Source: an uncultured Clostridia bacterium (GTDB lineage Bacteria > Bacillota > Clostridia > Lachnospirales > Anaerotignaceae). Taken from it: a stretch of 64,000 bases of DNA. Location of the stretch: NCBI GenBank assembly GCA_910587195.1, contig CAJUKL010000001.1:65080-129079 (forward strand), read 5' to 3'. Below, piece after piece: positions 7,907-16,030 of the stretch; the first letter of the stretch is position 1; each line of letters opens with the position of its first letter. A program made the translations under genes and the position numbers. Under the pieces are notes generated by a model, which saw nothing but the letters and a program-made list of their open reading frames with translations, ran no database searches and was not told where the DNA came from.

Positions 7907-7953
7907 GGTTCTTACAGTTTGTTTTTTATACAAACTTTTACAAAACAAAAAAG

Positions 7954-7979
7954 GAGTCGGTTTTTACCGGCTCTTTTTT
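7954..7979 (+). terminator. Flagellin terminator
   Basis: GAGTCGG and CCGGCTC (7954-7960, 7967-7973; one G-T pair) form the stem, followed by seven T residues. Confidence 0.9.
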
Positions 7980-7981
7980 AT

Positions 7982-8009
7982 TTGTCTTTTTTGGCAAATG
8001 TTGTATACT
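7982..8009 (+). promoter_or_regulatory. Promoter of toxin mRNA (RNA I)
   Basis: TTGTCT (7982-7987), a 16-base spacer and TATACT (8004-8009); start expected near 8016. The transcript begins with CCTCC (8018-8022), which can pair with the Shine-Dalgarno GGAGG (8029-8033) across a 6-base loop and hide the ribosome site. Confidence 0.75.
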
Positions 8010-8033
8010 AATGGTACCCTCCAAGAAAGGAGG

Positions 8034-8060
8034 TGACGTATTATGACTCAATTAGAATCA
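8034..8060 (+). repeat. Direct repeat DRa over the toxin start
   Basis: TGACGTATTATG (8034-8045) and AATTAGAATCA (8050-8060), 4 bases apart, cover the start codon and first codons of the small peptide. Both blocks recur exactly in DRb (8168-8192), where 2 bases separate them. Confidence 0.9.
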
Positions 8061-8123
8061 ATATTGATTTCTATTTTAGCCGGCTTAATTGTACATTCTA
8101 TTATTAAGCTGGTGGAAAAATAG
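8043..8123 (+). CDS. Fst/par-like type I toxin peptide
   Basis: This 26-residue peptide, MTQLESILISILAG followed by LIVHSIIKLVEK, has a single hydrophobic helix and a charged tail. The layout resembles Fst-family toxins (hydrophobic helix with a central Gly-Leu-Val-type core, then basic/acidic tail), which insert in the membrane. AAGGAGG lies 9 bases before the ATG and can be masked by CCTCC at the mRNA 5' end. It is too short for routine gene calling, but promoter, ribosome site, direct repeats, shared terminator and an opposing promoter all fit a par locus. It lies between flagellin and the mgl operon. The match of the peptide to Fst is by pattern; the RNA architecture is the stronger evidence. 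Confidence 0.8.
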   Translation: MTQLESILISILAGLIVHSIIKLVEK

Positions 8124-8129
8124 AAAGCA

Positions 8130-8164
8130 AAACCGCAAGAGCTGGTACCTCTTGCGGTTTTTTT
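8130..8164. terminator. Shared bidirectional terminator of toxin and antitoxin RNAs
   Basis: AAACCGCAAGAG (8130-8141) pairs perfectly with CTCTTGCGGTTT (8149-8160) around the 7-base loop CTGGTAC. T residues follow on the plus strand; the minus side continues TTTTGCTTTCTATTTTT. The plus-strand loop contains CUGG, a YUNR U-turn motif of the kind that starts loop pairing between par RNAs. Confidence 0.85.
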
Positions 8165-8167
8165 GTT

Positions 8168-8192
8168 TGACGTATTATGCTAATTAGAATCA
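8168..8192 (+). repeat. Direct repeat DRb in the antitoxin RNA
   Basis: TGACGTATTATG (8168-8179) and AATTAGAATCA (8182-8192) are exact copies of the two DRa blocks, about 133 bp downstream and on the far side of the shared terminator. Confidence 0.9.
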
Positions 8193-8206
8193 CTAATTTA
8201 AATTTT

Positions 8207-8235
8207 ATATTACCACAAAACCAGTGAGTTGTCAA
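8207..8235 (-). promoter_or_regulatory. Promoter of antitoxin RNA II
   Basis: On the minus strand TTGACA (8230-8235), a 17-base spacer and TAATAT (8207-8212). It is closer to consensus than the toxin promoter, as expected when antitoxin RNA must be in excess. Confidence 0.8.
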
Positions 8236-8261
8236 TGACATTTCTTGCTATTTTTATATGC

Positions 8262-8299
8262 AAAAAGAAAAAATCCTTATGCATAAAACATAAGGATTT
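8262..8299 (-). terminator. Terminator of the mgl operon
   Basis: On the minus strand AAATCCTTATG (8289-8299) pairs with CATAAGGATTT (8271-8281), followed by TTTTTCTTTTTG. Confidence 0.85.
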
Positions 8300-8337
8300 A
8301 AGAGAGAGAAAATGAAATTTTCCCGGAAGGTTTTTAT

Positions 8338-9606
8338 TTATTTTTTTCTATATTTAGAAAGGTCAAGTGCTACTGCAATCGCAATAATAATACCTTTAAT
8401 AACTTGTTGCCACATCGCACTAATACCTATAAATTGTAAACCATACTGTATAATGGTAAAAATCAATACACCCGTAATAATGCCTGAAACCTTACCAACA
8501 CCACCATTTAAAGACACACCACCTACAACGCAGGCTGCAATCGCATCTAATTCATATCCAACACCATAGTTATTGGTTGCGCCAGCAGTTCTTGCTGCTT
8601 CTAATACACCACCAACACCATATAATGCAGATGCCAAAATAAAGATACAAAGGATTGTTTTAAATACATTAATACCAGATACAACAGCCGCTTCTCTGTT
8701 GCCACCGATGGCATAAACATTTTTACCAAATATTGTTTTATTTAATACAAACCATATTGCAACAACAAAAATTAGAGCAATAGGAATTAAAATTGGAATA
8801 CCATTAATGGCTGCCAATTCCTCTTGGAAAAATCTTTTTTGTCCCCACCAAATAAAATCAGGTCTAATACCACCAATGGGCTGAGAATTGTTTGGAGGTA
8901 AGTCAAAATATAAAGAGCAAATACCATAAATAATAACCTGTACTGCTAAAGTTGCAATAAATGGATGCATATCAAACTTTGCTACTAAAAATCCATTGAG
9001 CAGCCCAAAAAGCATACAAACTACTATTGCTATCAGGACAGGCACAATGACAGGAAGTTGTGGCAAATTGGGGAAAAATCGATTTGCATAATCTGGATTT
9101 TGTAGCATAGATGCAGAAATAACTGCTGCTAAACTTACCATACGACAAGCAGAGAGGTCTGTACCTGCAATCAATAAGGTAAAACAAATTCCTAATGCAA
9201 TTATCATTCTAGGAGATGCTTGTGCTAAAATATCTACAAGAACACGTCCCTGCATAAATCTATGTTGTTTCACTGCTATCACTATAACCATAATAACAAG
9301 TGCTAGTATAATACCGTTATTTAATAAAAATTCTTTCATTGCTTTTGGGGAAGTATCCATTAGTGTTTCGGTATCTCCTGCATATCTTCTCCACTTTAAT
9401 ACGCTAAATATCGTAACAAAAAGTCCCAATATTAAAATAAACCAAGGCAAATCATAGATTTCTTTCCAAAATCCATCTAAACCACTAGAGGCTTTGATTG
9501 CATTTTTCATTAAAATTAAAGCCAAGCCTAATACAGAAATGGCTGCACCAACAATACTCATGGTTAATCCAAATTGTTCGCACGTTAATTGTTTTTCTTT
9601 ATTCAT
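8338..9606 (-). CDS. mglC: Galactose/methylgalactoside ABC transporter permease MglC
   Basis: This 422-residue BPD_transp_2-type permease has about ten membrane helices. Diagnostic segments are GICFTLLIAGTDLSACRMVSLAA, FGLLNGFLVAKFDMHPFIATL, YAIGGNREAAVVSGINVFK (the cytoplasmic loop that docks the ATPase) and VGGVSLNGGVGKVSGIITGV. It is longer than typical RbsC because of extra N-terminal membrane segments, as in MglC of Firmicutes. It is last in mglB-mglA-mglC, 20 bp after mglA. With galK divergent upstream the substrate is most likely galactose or a methylgalactoside. Start ATG with GAGGGGTG upstream. Confidence 0.92.
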   Translation of the reverse strand: MNKEKQLTCEQFGLTMSIVGAAISVLGLALILMKNAIKASSGLDGFWKEIYDLPWFILILGLFVTIFSVLKWRRYAGDTETLMDTSPKAMKEFLLNNGIILALVIMVIVIAVKQHRFMQGRVLVDILAQASPRMIIALGICFTLLIAGTDLSACRMVSLAAVISASMLQNPDYANRFFPNLPQLPVIVPVLIAIVVCMLFGLLNGFLVAKFDMHPFIATLAVQVIIYGICSLYFDLPPNNSQPIGGIRPDFIWWGQKRFFQEELAAINGIPILIPIALIFVVAIWFVLNKTIFGKNVYAIGGNREAAVVSGINVFKTILCIFILASALYGVGGVLEAARTAGATNNYGVGYELDAIAACVVGGVSLNGGVGKVSGIITGVLIFTIIQYGLQFIGISAMWQQVIKGIIIAIAVALDLSKYRKK

Positions 9607-9626
9607 AATTCACCCCTCGCTTTCTA

Positions 9627-11126
9627 TCACAAATATGCTGTTGCTAAACGCATCACTTCTACTTGCTCCGCTTGTTCCTTATTCAAAATACCAGCTAAAT
9701 GCCCATCACTCATTACCATTACTCTGTCGCTCATACCTAAAAGTTCCGGCATTTCAGAGGAAATCATAATAATTGCTTTTCCTTCTGCTGCAAGTGACTG
9801 CATAATAGTATAAATTTCATATTTTGCACCAACATCAATTCCACGTGTAGGCTCGTCCAAAATCAATATATCTGGTGCTGTCAATAACCATCTTGCAAAA
9901 AGCACCTTTTGCTGATTTCCACCAGAAAGATTTTGTATCAAGGTTTCCATATTTGGTGTCTTGGTATTTAATTTTTTGTTTTCCTCTGCTGCAATCATTC
10001 TTCTTTTTCCATTGTTCAATACACCACCAGAAGCAAATTTTTTTTCACTTGCAATAATGGTATTATCGGTAATAGAAAGCACACCAAAAATACCTGTAGC
10101 ACGTCTTTCTTCTGTCAGCAAACCAATTTTATGGTTTTTAGCATCTGCTACATTTTTTGCTTGATATGGTTGTCCATGAATGGTAATGGTACCAGAAGCA
10201 ATTCCTCTTAATCCAAAAATAGCTTCTACAAGTTCCGTTCTTTGTGCTCCAACTAATCCGCCTAGTCCTAAAATTTCTCCTTTATGTAAGTCAAATGTTA
10301 CATCTTTAAAAGAACGTGGGTCTGTTGCAGTTAAATTTCGTACTTCCATAATCGTTTCGGTGCTTGTCTGGTAGGTTTTAGGTGGAAAGCGGTTTGTCAT
10401 ATCTCGACCTACCATTCGATTAATAATTAAGTCTGTCGTCAATTCGCTTGCTGACCATGTTCCAACATAAGTACCATCTCTCATAATAGTTACTTCATCA
10501 GATATTTTTAATATTTCTTCCATCTTATGGGAAATATAAATAATAGAACGTCCTTCTGACTTGAGTTGTGCAATAATTTTAAATAAATGCTCTACCTCAT
10601 TGTCTGTTAATGAGGAAGTTGGTTCATCCATAATAATAATTTTAGAATCATAGCTGACTGCTTTTGCAATTTCAACAAGCTGTAATTGTGAGGCAGACAA
10701 GGTTCCCGCTAAAACAGATGGGTTAATATCCAAATCAATTTTTTGAAACAACTCTTTTGTCATTTGATACATTTTTTTGTGGTCAACCATAATACCGCCA
10801 CGCATAGGAAATCGACCTAACCAAATGTTTTCCATAACAGGGCGGAATGAAATGGGATGTAATTCTTGATGAATCATAGAAACACCTAAATCTAGTGCCA
10901 TTTTAGAACTATTGATAGATTCTTTTTTTCCATCTAATATAATTTCGCCCTCATCTTCATGATAGATACCAAAAAGACACTTCATTAATGTAGATTTTCC
11001 TGCACCATTTTCGCCCATCAGCGCATGAACCGTACCCGGACGTACTTTTAAAGTAACTTTATCCAATGCTTTTACTCCCGGAAAAAATTTAGAAATTCCG
11101 TTCATTTCTAATACATATTCGCTCAT
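9627..11126 (-). CDS. mglA: Galactose ABC transporter ATP-binding protein MglA
   Basis: This 499-residue protein has two fused ABC cassettes. Cassette 1 has Walker A GENGAGKST (about residue 40), signature region LSASQLQLVEIAKA and Walker B IIIMDEPTSSLT. Cassette 2 (from about residue 250) has the degenerate Walker A GLGGLVGAQRTEL usual in this family, signature LSGGNQQKVLFARWL and Walker B ILILDEPTRGIDVG. It energises uptake through MglC and sits between mglB and mglC. AGGGAG precedes the ATG. Confidence 0.93.
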   Translation of the reverse strand: MSEYVLEMNGISKFFPGVKALDKVTLKVRPGTVHALMGENGAGKSTLMKCLFGIYHEDEGEIILDGKKESINSSKMALDLGVSMIHQELHPISFRPVMENIWLGRFPMRGGIMVDHKKMYQMTKELFQKIDLDINPSVLAGTLSASQLQLVEIAKAVSYDSKIIIMDEPTSSLTDNEVEHLFKIIAQLKSEGRSIIYISHKMEEILKISDEVTIMRDGTYVGTWSASELTTDLIINRMVGRDMTNRFPPKTYQTSTETIMEVRNLTATDPRSFKDVTFDLHKGEILGLGGLVGAQRTELVEAIFGLRGIASGTITIHGQPYQAKNVADAKNHKIGLLTEERRATGIFGVLSITDNTIIASEKKFASGGVLNNGKRRMIAAEENKKLNTKTPNMETLIQNLSGGNQQKVLFARWLLTAPDILILDEPTRGIDVGAKYEIYTIMQSLAAEGKAIIMISSEMPELLGMSDRVMVMSDGHLAGILNKEQAEQVEVMRLATAYL

Positions 11127-11245
11127 ATTTTTCCCTCCTTTTCTACTTTATTAACCGAAAAATGGATAACATTTAAAATAATAGATAAAATAGAACGGAA
11201 AAGTACCCTTTTCCGTTCTGTAATAGCTACTTATTTACTTAAGTA

Positions 11246-12346
11246 TTATTGAAAATCTTTATAATTTTCAGCTGTAATTTTTACATATGGTATCCAAACA
11301 TATTTACCATCTGTAATTTCATATCCAACATTTTCTTCTGTAATTTCTTGTCCTGCTGCTGCCATTGCTGCAATGTTTGTAGTAGCAATTCCTTGGTTTT
11401 CTGCATCATTTAACACTGTTCCTAATAAAGAACCATTTGCCATTGCTTCCAAAGCAGGAGCAGTTGCATCAACACCAACAACTGGCACAAATTTAGAAGC
11501 ATCTCCTGTATTGTAGCCATTTGCTTTTAAAGATTCAATGACACCAAGTGCCATATCATCATTGTTGCAAAGAACTGCTTCGATTGTTTCAATTCCTTGT
11601 GATGTGATAAAAGCATTCATAAGCTCTGTTGCTTGTACTTTATTCCACATAGCAGTATCATTTCCAATTTCTTCTACTTCAATGCCTGCATTTTGTAATG
11701 CTTTTACAGAATATTCAGTTCTTAATGTTGCATCTTGATGTCCTGGTTCTCCAGTTACCATAATGTATTGTAATTTACCATCTCCGTTTTTGTCTGCTGT
11801 TTCTTTGTTTGCATTCCAGTAATCTGCAATAATTTCTCCAGACATTGTGCCAGATTCTTCTGCTTTTGCACCAACATACCAAACTTTGTCATAGCCTTGC
11901 ATTACGTCAGCTTCTGGTTCTCTGTTTAAAAATACAATAGGTAAACCAGCAGCAGATGCCTTTTCTACCAATGGACCAGCAGCGGTACGGTCAACAGGAT
12001 TTACTGCTAATGCTGTCATGCCTTTTGTAATAAAAGTATCTACTTGGTCATTTTGGGTTGCTTGTTTATTTTGAGAGTCAACCAATTCAATTTTTGCACC
12101 CAATGTATCAGCCTGTGCTTGCATATTGTTTCTAACACCTGTCATAAAGGTATCATCAAATTTATAAATACAAACACCAATCTCTACATCAGACATATCA
12201 GCATTGCCTTCTGTTCCCTGTTCTGCTCCTTGTTCTGTTTCCTGTCCATCACTTTGAGGAGTTGAACTTTCGCCGCCACCGCAGCCTACCATAACACCCA
12301 TTGCCATCATAGAAGCCATCATTAATGCAAATAATCTTTTTTTCAC
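11246..12346 (-). CDS. mglB: Galactose-binding lipoprotein MglB
   Basis: This 366-residue periplasmic-binding-protein-fold lipoprotein (type 1, sugar) has a lipobox VMVGC with lipidated Cys22, then a Gly/Ser/Glu-rich linker to about residue 50. The mature part has IGVCIYKFDDTFMTGVRNN, the calcium-site-like run KNGDGKLQYIMVTGEPGH and VLCNNDDMALGVIESLKANG, all typical of MglB. It captures galactose or glucose outside the membrane and delivers it to MglAC. Start is GTG with GGAGG 8 bases upstream. First gene of the operon, with a 17-spacer promoter upstream. Confidence 0.93.
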   Translation of the reverse strand: MKKRLFALMMASMMAMGVMVGCGGGESSTPQSDGQETEQGAEQGTEGNADMSDVEIGVCIYKFDDTFMTGVRNNMQAQADTLGAKIELVDSQNKQATQNDQVDTFITKGMTALAVNPVDRTAAGPLVEKASAAGLPIVFLNREPEADVMQGYDKVWYVGAKAEESGTMSGEIIADYWNANKETADKNGDGKLQYIMVTGEPGHQDATLRTEYSVKALQNAGIEVEEIGNDTAMWNKVQATELMNAFITSQGIETIEAVLCNNDDMALGVIESLKANGYNTGDASKFVPVVGVDATAPALEAMANGSLLGTVLNDAENQGIATTNIAAMAAAGQEITEENVGYEITDGKYVWIPYVKITAENYKDFQ

Positions 12347-12410
12347 TTTTTAAAACCTCCCTTAAAAACGTAACATTTATTTTTTCAAAATTGAAATACT
12401 TTGTAAATTC

Positions 12411-12439
12411 ATTATAAAGGGACAAATTAGTAAAAACAA
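12411..12439 (-). promoter_or_regulatory. mglB promoter
   Basis: On the minus strand TTGTTT (12434-12439), 17 bases, TATAAT (12411-12416). Start expected near 12404, leaving a leader of about 58 bases. Confidence 0.7.
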
Positions 12440-12512
12440 TATAAAATTCTTTGCTTTAGTATAAAAATTCTCTTTATTTTTACTATATTATGACAAAATT
12501 CGGTAAAAAAAC

Positions 12513-12530
12513 AATAACATAACTGTTATT
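12513..12530. promoter_or_regulatory. Palindrome between mglB and galK
   Basis: AATAAC-ATAACT-GTTATT, flanked by GTAAAAA on the left and TTTTTAC on the right, lies midway in the 347-base divergent gap and about 75-80 bp from each promoter. It could be an operator shared by uptake and galactokinase genes; the binding protein is not evident. Confidence 0.35.
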
Positions 12531-12610
12531 TTTACATAATAGCAGCATGATATTTATTGTATAATTTTACGTTTATCATGTTATGTATTTATTATTTTAG
12601 GATTCTATGA

Positions 12611-12639
12611 TTGACAAAAAATAGGAAATTATTGATAAT
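12611..12639 (+). promoter_or_regulatory. galK promoter
   Basis: TTGACA (12611-12616), 17 bases, GATAAT (12634-12639). Start near 12646; AGAAGGAGG precedes the ATG. Confidence 0.75.
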
Positions 12640-12693
12640 AAAGATAGGAAGTAAAATAATACTGATTGAATCAATAGAAGGAGGAATTTTAGA

Positions 12694-13965
12694 ATGAATA
12701 TTAAGGAAAAATTAGAAAAAAATATTTGTTCAGAGCAAATAAAACAACTTTATGCCACAGAGGAACAAAATAAATATATTAATAGATTTCTTCATCTAAT
12801 TGAAACATATTGTAATGTTTTTCATGATGATGTAGAAGGAGTCCGTTTATTTTCTGCACCAGGTCGTACAGAAGTTGGAGGAAATCATACAGACCATCAA
12901 AAAGGGCATGTGTTAGCAGCTGGTGTAAATTTAGATATTATTGCAGCCGTAAAAGCAAACGATAGTGATATTATTCAAGTACAAAGTGATGGCTATAAAA
13001 TGATTACAGTTGATTTAAAACAGTTAGAACCAAATAAAAGTGAAGAAGGAACAACACTTTCTTTGATTCGTGGAATTGCAGCTTATTTTATCAAAATGGG
13101 CTATCCTGTCAAAGGCTTTAACGCCGTTATGACTTCCAGTGTTTTAAAAGGTTCTGGACTTTCTTCTTCTGCTGCCTTTGAAGTATTGATTGGAACTATC
13201 ATTAATGGATTATACTGTGACAATAAAGAAACAGCTGTTAAAATTGCGCAAATTGGACAATATGCAGAAAATGTATATTTTGGAAAACCATGCGGTTTAA
13301 TGGACCAGACAGCATCTTCTGTTGGCAGCTTTGTAGCCATTGATTTTAAAGATACAGAGCACCCTGTTGTAGAACAAATTCCATTTGATTTTAACTCTGT
13401 CAACCATGTACTTTGTATTGTAGATACTGGTGGAAATCATGCTGATTTAACACCAGATTATGCAGCTGTAACGGCAGAAATGAAATCTGTTGCAGCTTAT
13501 TTTGGAAAGACAGTGCTTTCTGAATTGTCTGAACAAGATATTTATAATAATATTCCTGCCCTTCGTCAAAAATGTGGCGACAGAGCAATTTTACGTGCAA
13601 TTCATTTTTTTGCAGATGACAAAAAAGCTGTACAAGAGGCAGAAGCGTTAAAAAATAATGATTTTGAAACCTTTAAACAACTCATTATGGCATCAGGTCA
13701 TTCTTCCTTTACCTGTCTGCAAAATGTATATTCTACTTCAAATCCACAAGAGCAAGGATTGAGTTTAGCTTTGGCTTTATGTGAAAAAATATTAGGAAAG
13801 CAAGGAGCTTATCGTGTCCATGGTGGTGGATTTGCTGGTACAATACAAGCATTTGTTCCAATGGAATTGTTACATACTTTCCATGCAGAAATGGAATCCG
13901 CTTTTGGAAAAGGAAATTGTCATGTGCTTTCTATTCGCCCTGTAGGTGGTGTGGAAATAAAATAA
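12694..13965 (+). CDS. galK: Galactokinase
   Basis: This 423-residue GHMP kinase phosphorylates galactose at C1 (first Leloir step). Landmarks are the sugar-binding motif GRTEVGGNHTDHQKGHVLAA near residue 58, the GHMP ATP loop LKGSGLSSSAAFEVLIG (about 151-167), CGLMDQTASSVG and the C-terminal motif VHGGGFAGTIQAFVP. The variant VGGNHTDH in place of the more common IGEHTDY, and the length over 400, are as in clostridial galactokinases. It is divergent from mglBAC, giving an uptake-plus-phosphorylation pair. galT and galE are not in the window. Confidence 0.93.
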   Translation: MNIKEKLEKNICSEQIKQLYATEEQNKYINRFLHLIETYCNVFHDDVEGVRLFSAPGRTEVGGNHTDHQKGHVLAAGVNLDIIAAVKANDSDIIQVQSDGYKMITVDLKQLEPNKSEEGTTLSLIRGIAAYFIKMGYPVKGFNAVMTSSVLKGSGLSSSAAFEVLIGTIINGLYCDNKETAVKIAQIGQYAENVYFGKPCGLMDQTASSVGSFVAIDFKDTEHPVVEQIPFDFNSVNHVLCIVDTGGNHADLTPDYAAVTAEMKSVAAYFGKTVLSELSEQDIYNNIPALRQKCGDRAILRAIHFFADDKKAVQEAEALKNNDFETFKQLIMASGHSSFTCLQNVYSTSNPQEQGLSLALALCEKILGKQGAYRVHGGGFAGTIQAFVPMELLHTFHAEMESAFGKGNCHVLSIRPVGGVEIK

Positions 13966-14108
13966 ATATAAAAAAATAAAAAATGAGGTTGCCCTGTTTA
14001 TGCCTTGTACCAATCCAAATGAAGGGTAAAGTTTCAAGTTTTTTTGACAGACTGTATTCTTTTATAACAAAAAAGTGATTTATTTTTTAATTTTTTTGCA
14101 TATTTATT

Positions 14109-14149
14109 CCACAAAGTTATCCACAGGCTGTGGATAACTTTGTGGATAA
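14109..14149. promoter_or_regulatory. Palindromic cluster of three consensus DnaA boxes
   Basis: An 18-bp arm (14109-14126) and its exact complement (14128-14145) flank one G, a perfect palindrome. It contains TTATCCACA (14117-14125) and TGTGGATAA (14129-14137); a third TGTGGATAA follows at 14141-14149. All three match the DnaA box in nine of nine positions. A 70-bp run of almost pure A/T precedes it. It lies between the convergent ends of galK and murC, two bases from neither coding region being disturbed (murC stop at 14160). Confidence 0.8.
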
Positions 14150-14159
14150 CTTATAAATT

Positions 14160-15539
14160 TTATGCATTCAAAAAGGCTTCTCCTATCTGATATACATCTC
14201 CTGCACCTATGGTTAAAATTAAATCACCTGCTTGGCAATGTGCTTTTAAGTATTCTGTAATCTGCTCAAAATTACCACAATAAATAGCATTTTTATGAAA
14301 TTCCTTTATTTTTTCCACAAGCTGTTGTGCTGTCACAAGACCAGTATCTTTTTCTCTTGCGGCATAAATATCCGCAATAATAATAACATCTGCATCACTA
14401 AAAGATTCTGCAAAAGAATCAAATAATGCTTTTGTACGAGAATAAGTATGAGGCTGAAATACACAATACATCGTATTATGATGAATTTTTTTTGCTGCTG
14501 CTAAAGTTGCTTTTATTTCTGTGGGGTGGTGTGCATAATCATCAATGACAAGAATACCATTTTTTTCTCCTTTTCTTTCAAAACGTCTTTGTGTTCCATG
14601 AAATTGTTCTAAACCTTTGATAATATCTTCTATTGGTAAAGAAAGAGTATAAGCTACTGCAAAAGCAGCAAGCGCATTTGTAATATTGTGGTCACCCGGA
14701 ATGTGAAGATGAACACGACCAAGCAAATTGTCATGATAAAACACATCAAAACTATTTTTGCCATCTGGCTCATGGGTAATCTGTTTTGCTGTCCAATCTG
14801 CTTTTCCTTCCAAACCAACAGTTTCTACACGGCAAGCTAAATTTGCTGTAATTTCTTCTAAATGTGGAATAGCATGATTTACAATTAAAGTACCATTTGC
14901 TGCAATATTTTGTGTAAATTTATGAAAAGATGCCCGAATATTTTCTAAATTTTTAAAATAATCTAAATGGTCTGCTTCAATGTTTAAAATAACACCAATC
15001 AAAGGATAAAATTGTAAAAAGCTGTCAAAATATTCACAAGCTTCTGCTACAAAATAAGAATTTCCACCTATCTTAGTATTGCTGTGAATCGTAGGTAAAA
15101 TTCCGCCTACTGTAATAGTAGGATTTACTTTTGCATAAAGCAAAATATCTGCTATCATACCAGTTGTAGTTGTTTTTCCATGCGTCCCTGCAATCGCAAC
15201 AGAATAGGGATAATCCTCCATAATCATACCCAAAAGCTGTGCCCTATCTATAATAGGAATCTTTTTTTGTTTTGCAGCAACAAATTCTGGATTATCTTCC
15301 TTAATTGCTGCAGTATAAACAACAAGTTTTACCTCATCTGTAATGTTTTCTGCCTTATGTCCAATGTGAATAGAAATACCAATATTACGTAAATGTTCTG
15401 TTTCATCTGATTCTTTCATGTCTGAGCCTGCTACTTGAAAACCTTTTGCAAGTAATATTTCTGCCAAGCCTGACATACTGATGCCACCAATGCCAATAAA
15501 ATACACAGATGGATATTGTTTTAAAAAATCTTTTTTCAT
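14160..15539 (-). CDS. murC: UDP-N-acetylmuramate--L-alanine ligase
   Basis: This 459-residue Mur ligase adds L-Ala to UDP-MurNAc in cytoplasmic peptidoglycan synthesis. Order: N-terminal Rossmann domain with VYFIGIGGISMSGLAEIL (residues 11-28); ATP loop AGTHGKTTTTGMIADIL (about 110); central domain with FVAEACEYFDSFL; C-terminal domain starting near FHGTQRRFERKG, with DDYAHHPTEIKATL, typical of MurC. The start ATG at 15539 has GAGGCGG 7 bases upstream; an in-frame extension further upstream encodes AT-rich sequence with no family similarity and is left out. Likely monocistronic. Confidence 0.95.
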   Translation of the reverse strand: MKKDFLKQYPSVYFIGIGGISMSGLAEILLAKGFQVAGSDMKESDETEHLRNIGISIHIGHKAENITDEVKLVVYTAAIKEDNPEFVAAKQKKIPIIDRAQLLGMIMEDYPYSVAIAGTHGKTTTTGMIADILLYAKVNPTITVGGILPTIHSNTKIGGNSYFVAEACEYFDSFLQFYPLIGVILNIEADHLDYFKNLENIRASFHKFTQNIAANGTLIVNHAIPHLEEITANLACRVETVGLEGKADWTAKQITHEPDGKNSFDVFYHDNLLGRVHLHIPGDHNITNALAAFAVAYTLSLPIEDIIKGLEQFHGTQRRFERKGEKNGILVIDDYAHHPTEIKATLAAAKKIHHNTMYCVFQPHTYSRTKALFDSFAESFSDADVIIIADIYAAREKDTGLVTAQQLVEKIKEFHKNAIYCGNFEQITEYLKAHCQAGDLILTIGAGDVYQIGEAFLNA

Positions 15540-15601
15540 TTTAAACCGCCTCATTTTCTTTTTATAAATATTATGTTGAAAATAATAAAAAATATGTTCT
15601 G

Positions 15602-15631
15602 AATCTATTTGATTTATTATAGTATAGTCAA
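15602..15631 (-). promoter_or_regulatory. Possible murC promoter
   Basis: On the minus strand TTGACT (15626-15631), an 18-base spacer and TAGATT (15602-15607). The rest of the 490-base gap between murC and glgC is extremely AT-rich and shows no coding capacity or recognised RNA. Confidence 0.4.
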
Positions 15632-15906
15632 AGGGGAATGGCAATCCATAAACAGCAGACCAAAAATTAAAAAATAAGAACAAAAAATCTATTTTTTATT
15701 ATTTTATACACCTAAAAAAATAAAATATAGAATGGAAATTTATAACATATCAAAAATAAGTTGTTCATTTTGATAAAAAATATTTCATTTTTTGTTAAAA
15801 ATGTATAAAAAATTTTAAAAAACAAAATAAAAATTTCGTTTTTTACAAAATAGATTAGCAAAAATTGTTAAAAAATCATTATTCTAATAAAAAATTTATT
15901 TGATAT

Positions 15907-15935
15907 TTTACAAGGAATAAAAGATGTGCTATAAT
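15907..15935 (+). promoter_or_regulatory. glgC promoter
   Basis: TTTACA (15907-15912), 17 bases, TATAAT (15930-15935). The leader of about 90 bases begins with the hairpin TATACAA/TTGTATA (15941-15947, 15956-15962), whose function is unknown. Confidence 0.75.
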
Positions 15936-16030
15936 ATGATTATACAATAATCATTTTGTATAGATAAGTTTTATCTGTGCCGAATGCTTGTCTCAGTTTT
16001 ATAAATTATAAAGTATTGGGGGTATAAGAC

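Larger units (their letters stand above)
8122..8200 (-). ncRNA. Antisense antitoxin RNA (RNA II)
   Basis: The span is inferred from a near-consensus minus-strand promoter (start near 8200) to the bidirectional terminator, giving about 70-80 nt, close to the size of pAD1 RNA II. Its 5' part is transcribed from DRb and is therefore complementary to DRa, the translation start region of the toxin mRNA. Its 3' part is fully complementary to the toxin mRNA terminator. Exact ends need mapping. Confidence 0.75.

Noticed and set aside
14109..14149. Chromosomal origin of replication
   Set aside because: The DnaA boxes are exact, but dnaA, dnaN, recF and gyrase genes are absent and only three boxes occur, so oriC is not supported.
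15540..15683. 48-residue extension of MurC
   Set aside because: It contains AT-rich, hydrophobic sequence not found in the family, while the internal ATG has a good ribosome site and gives the family length.
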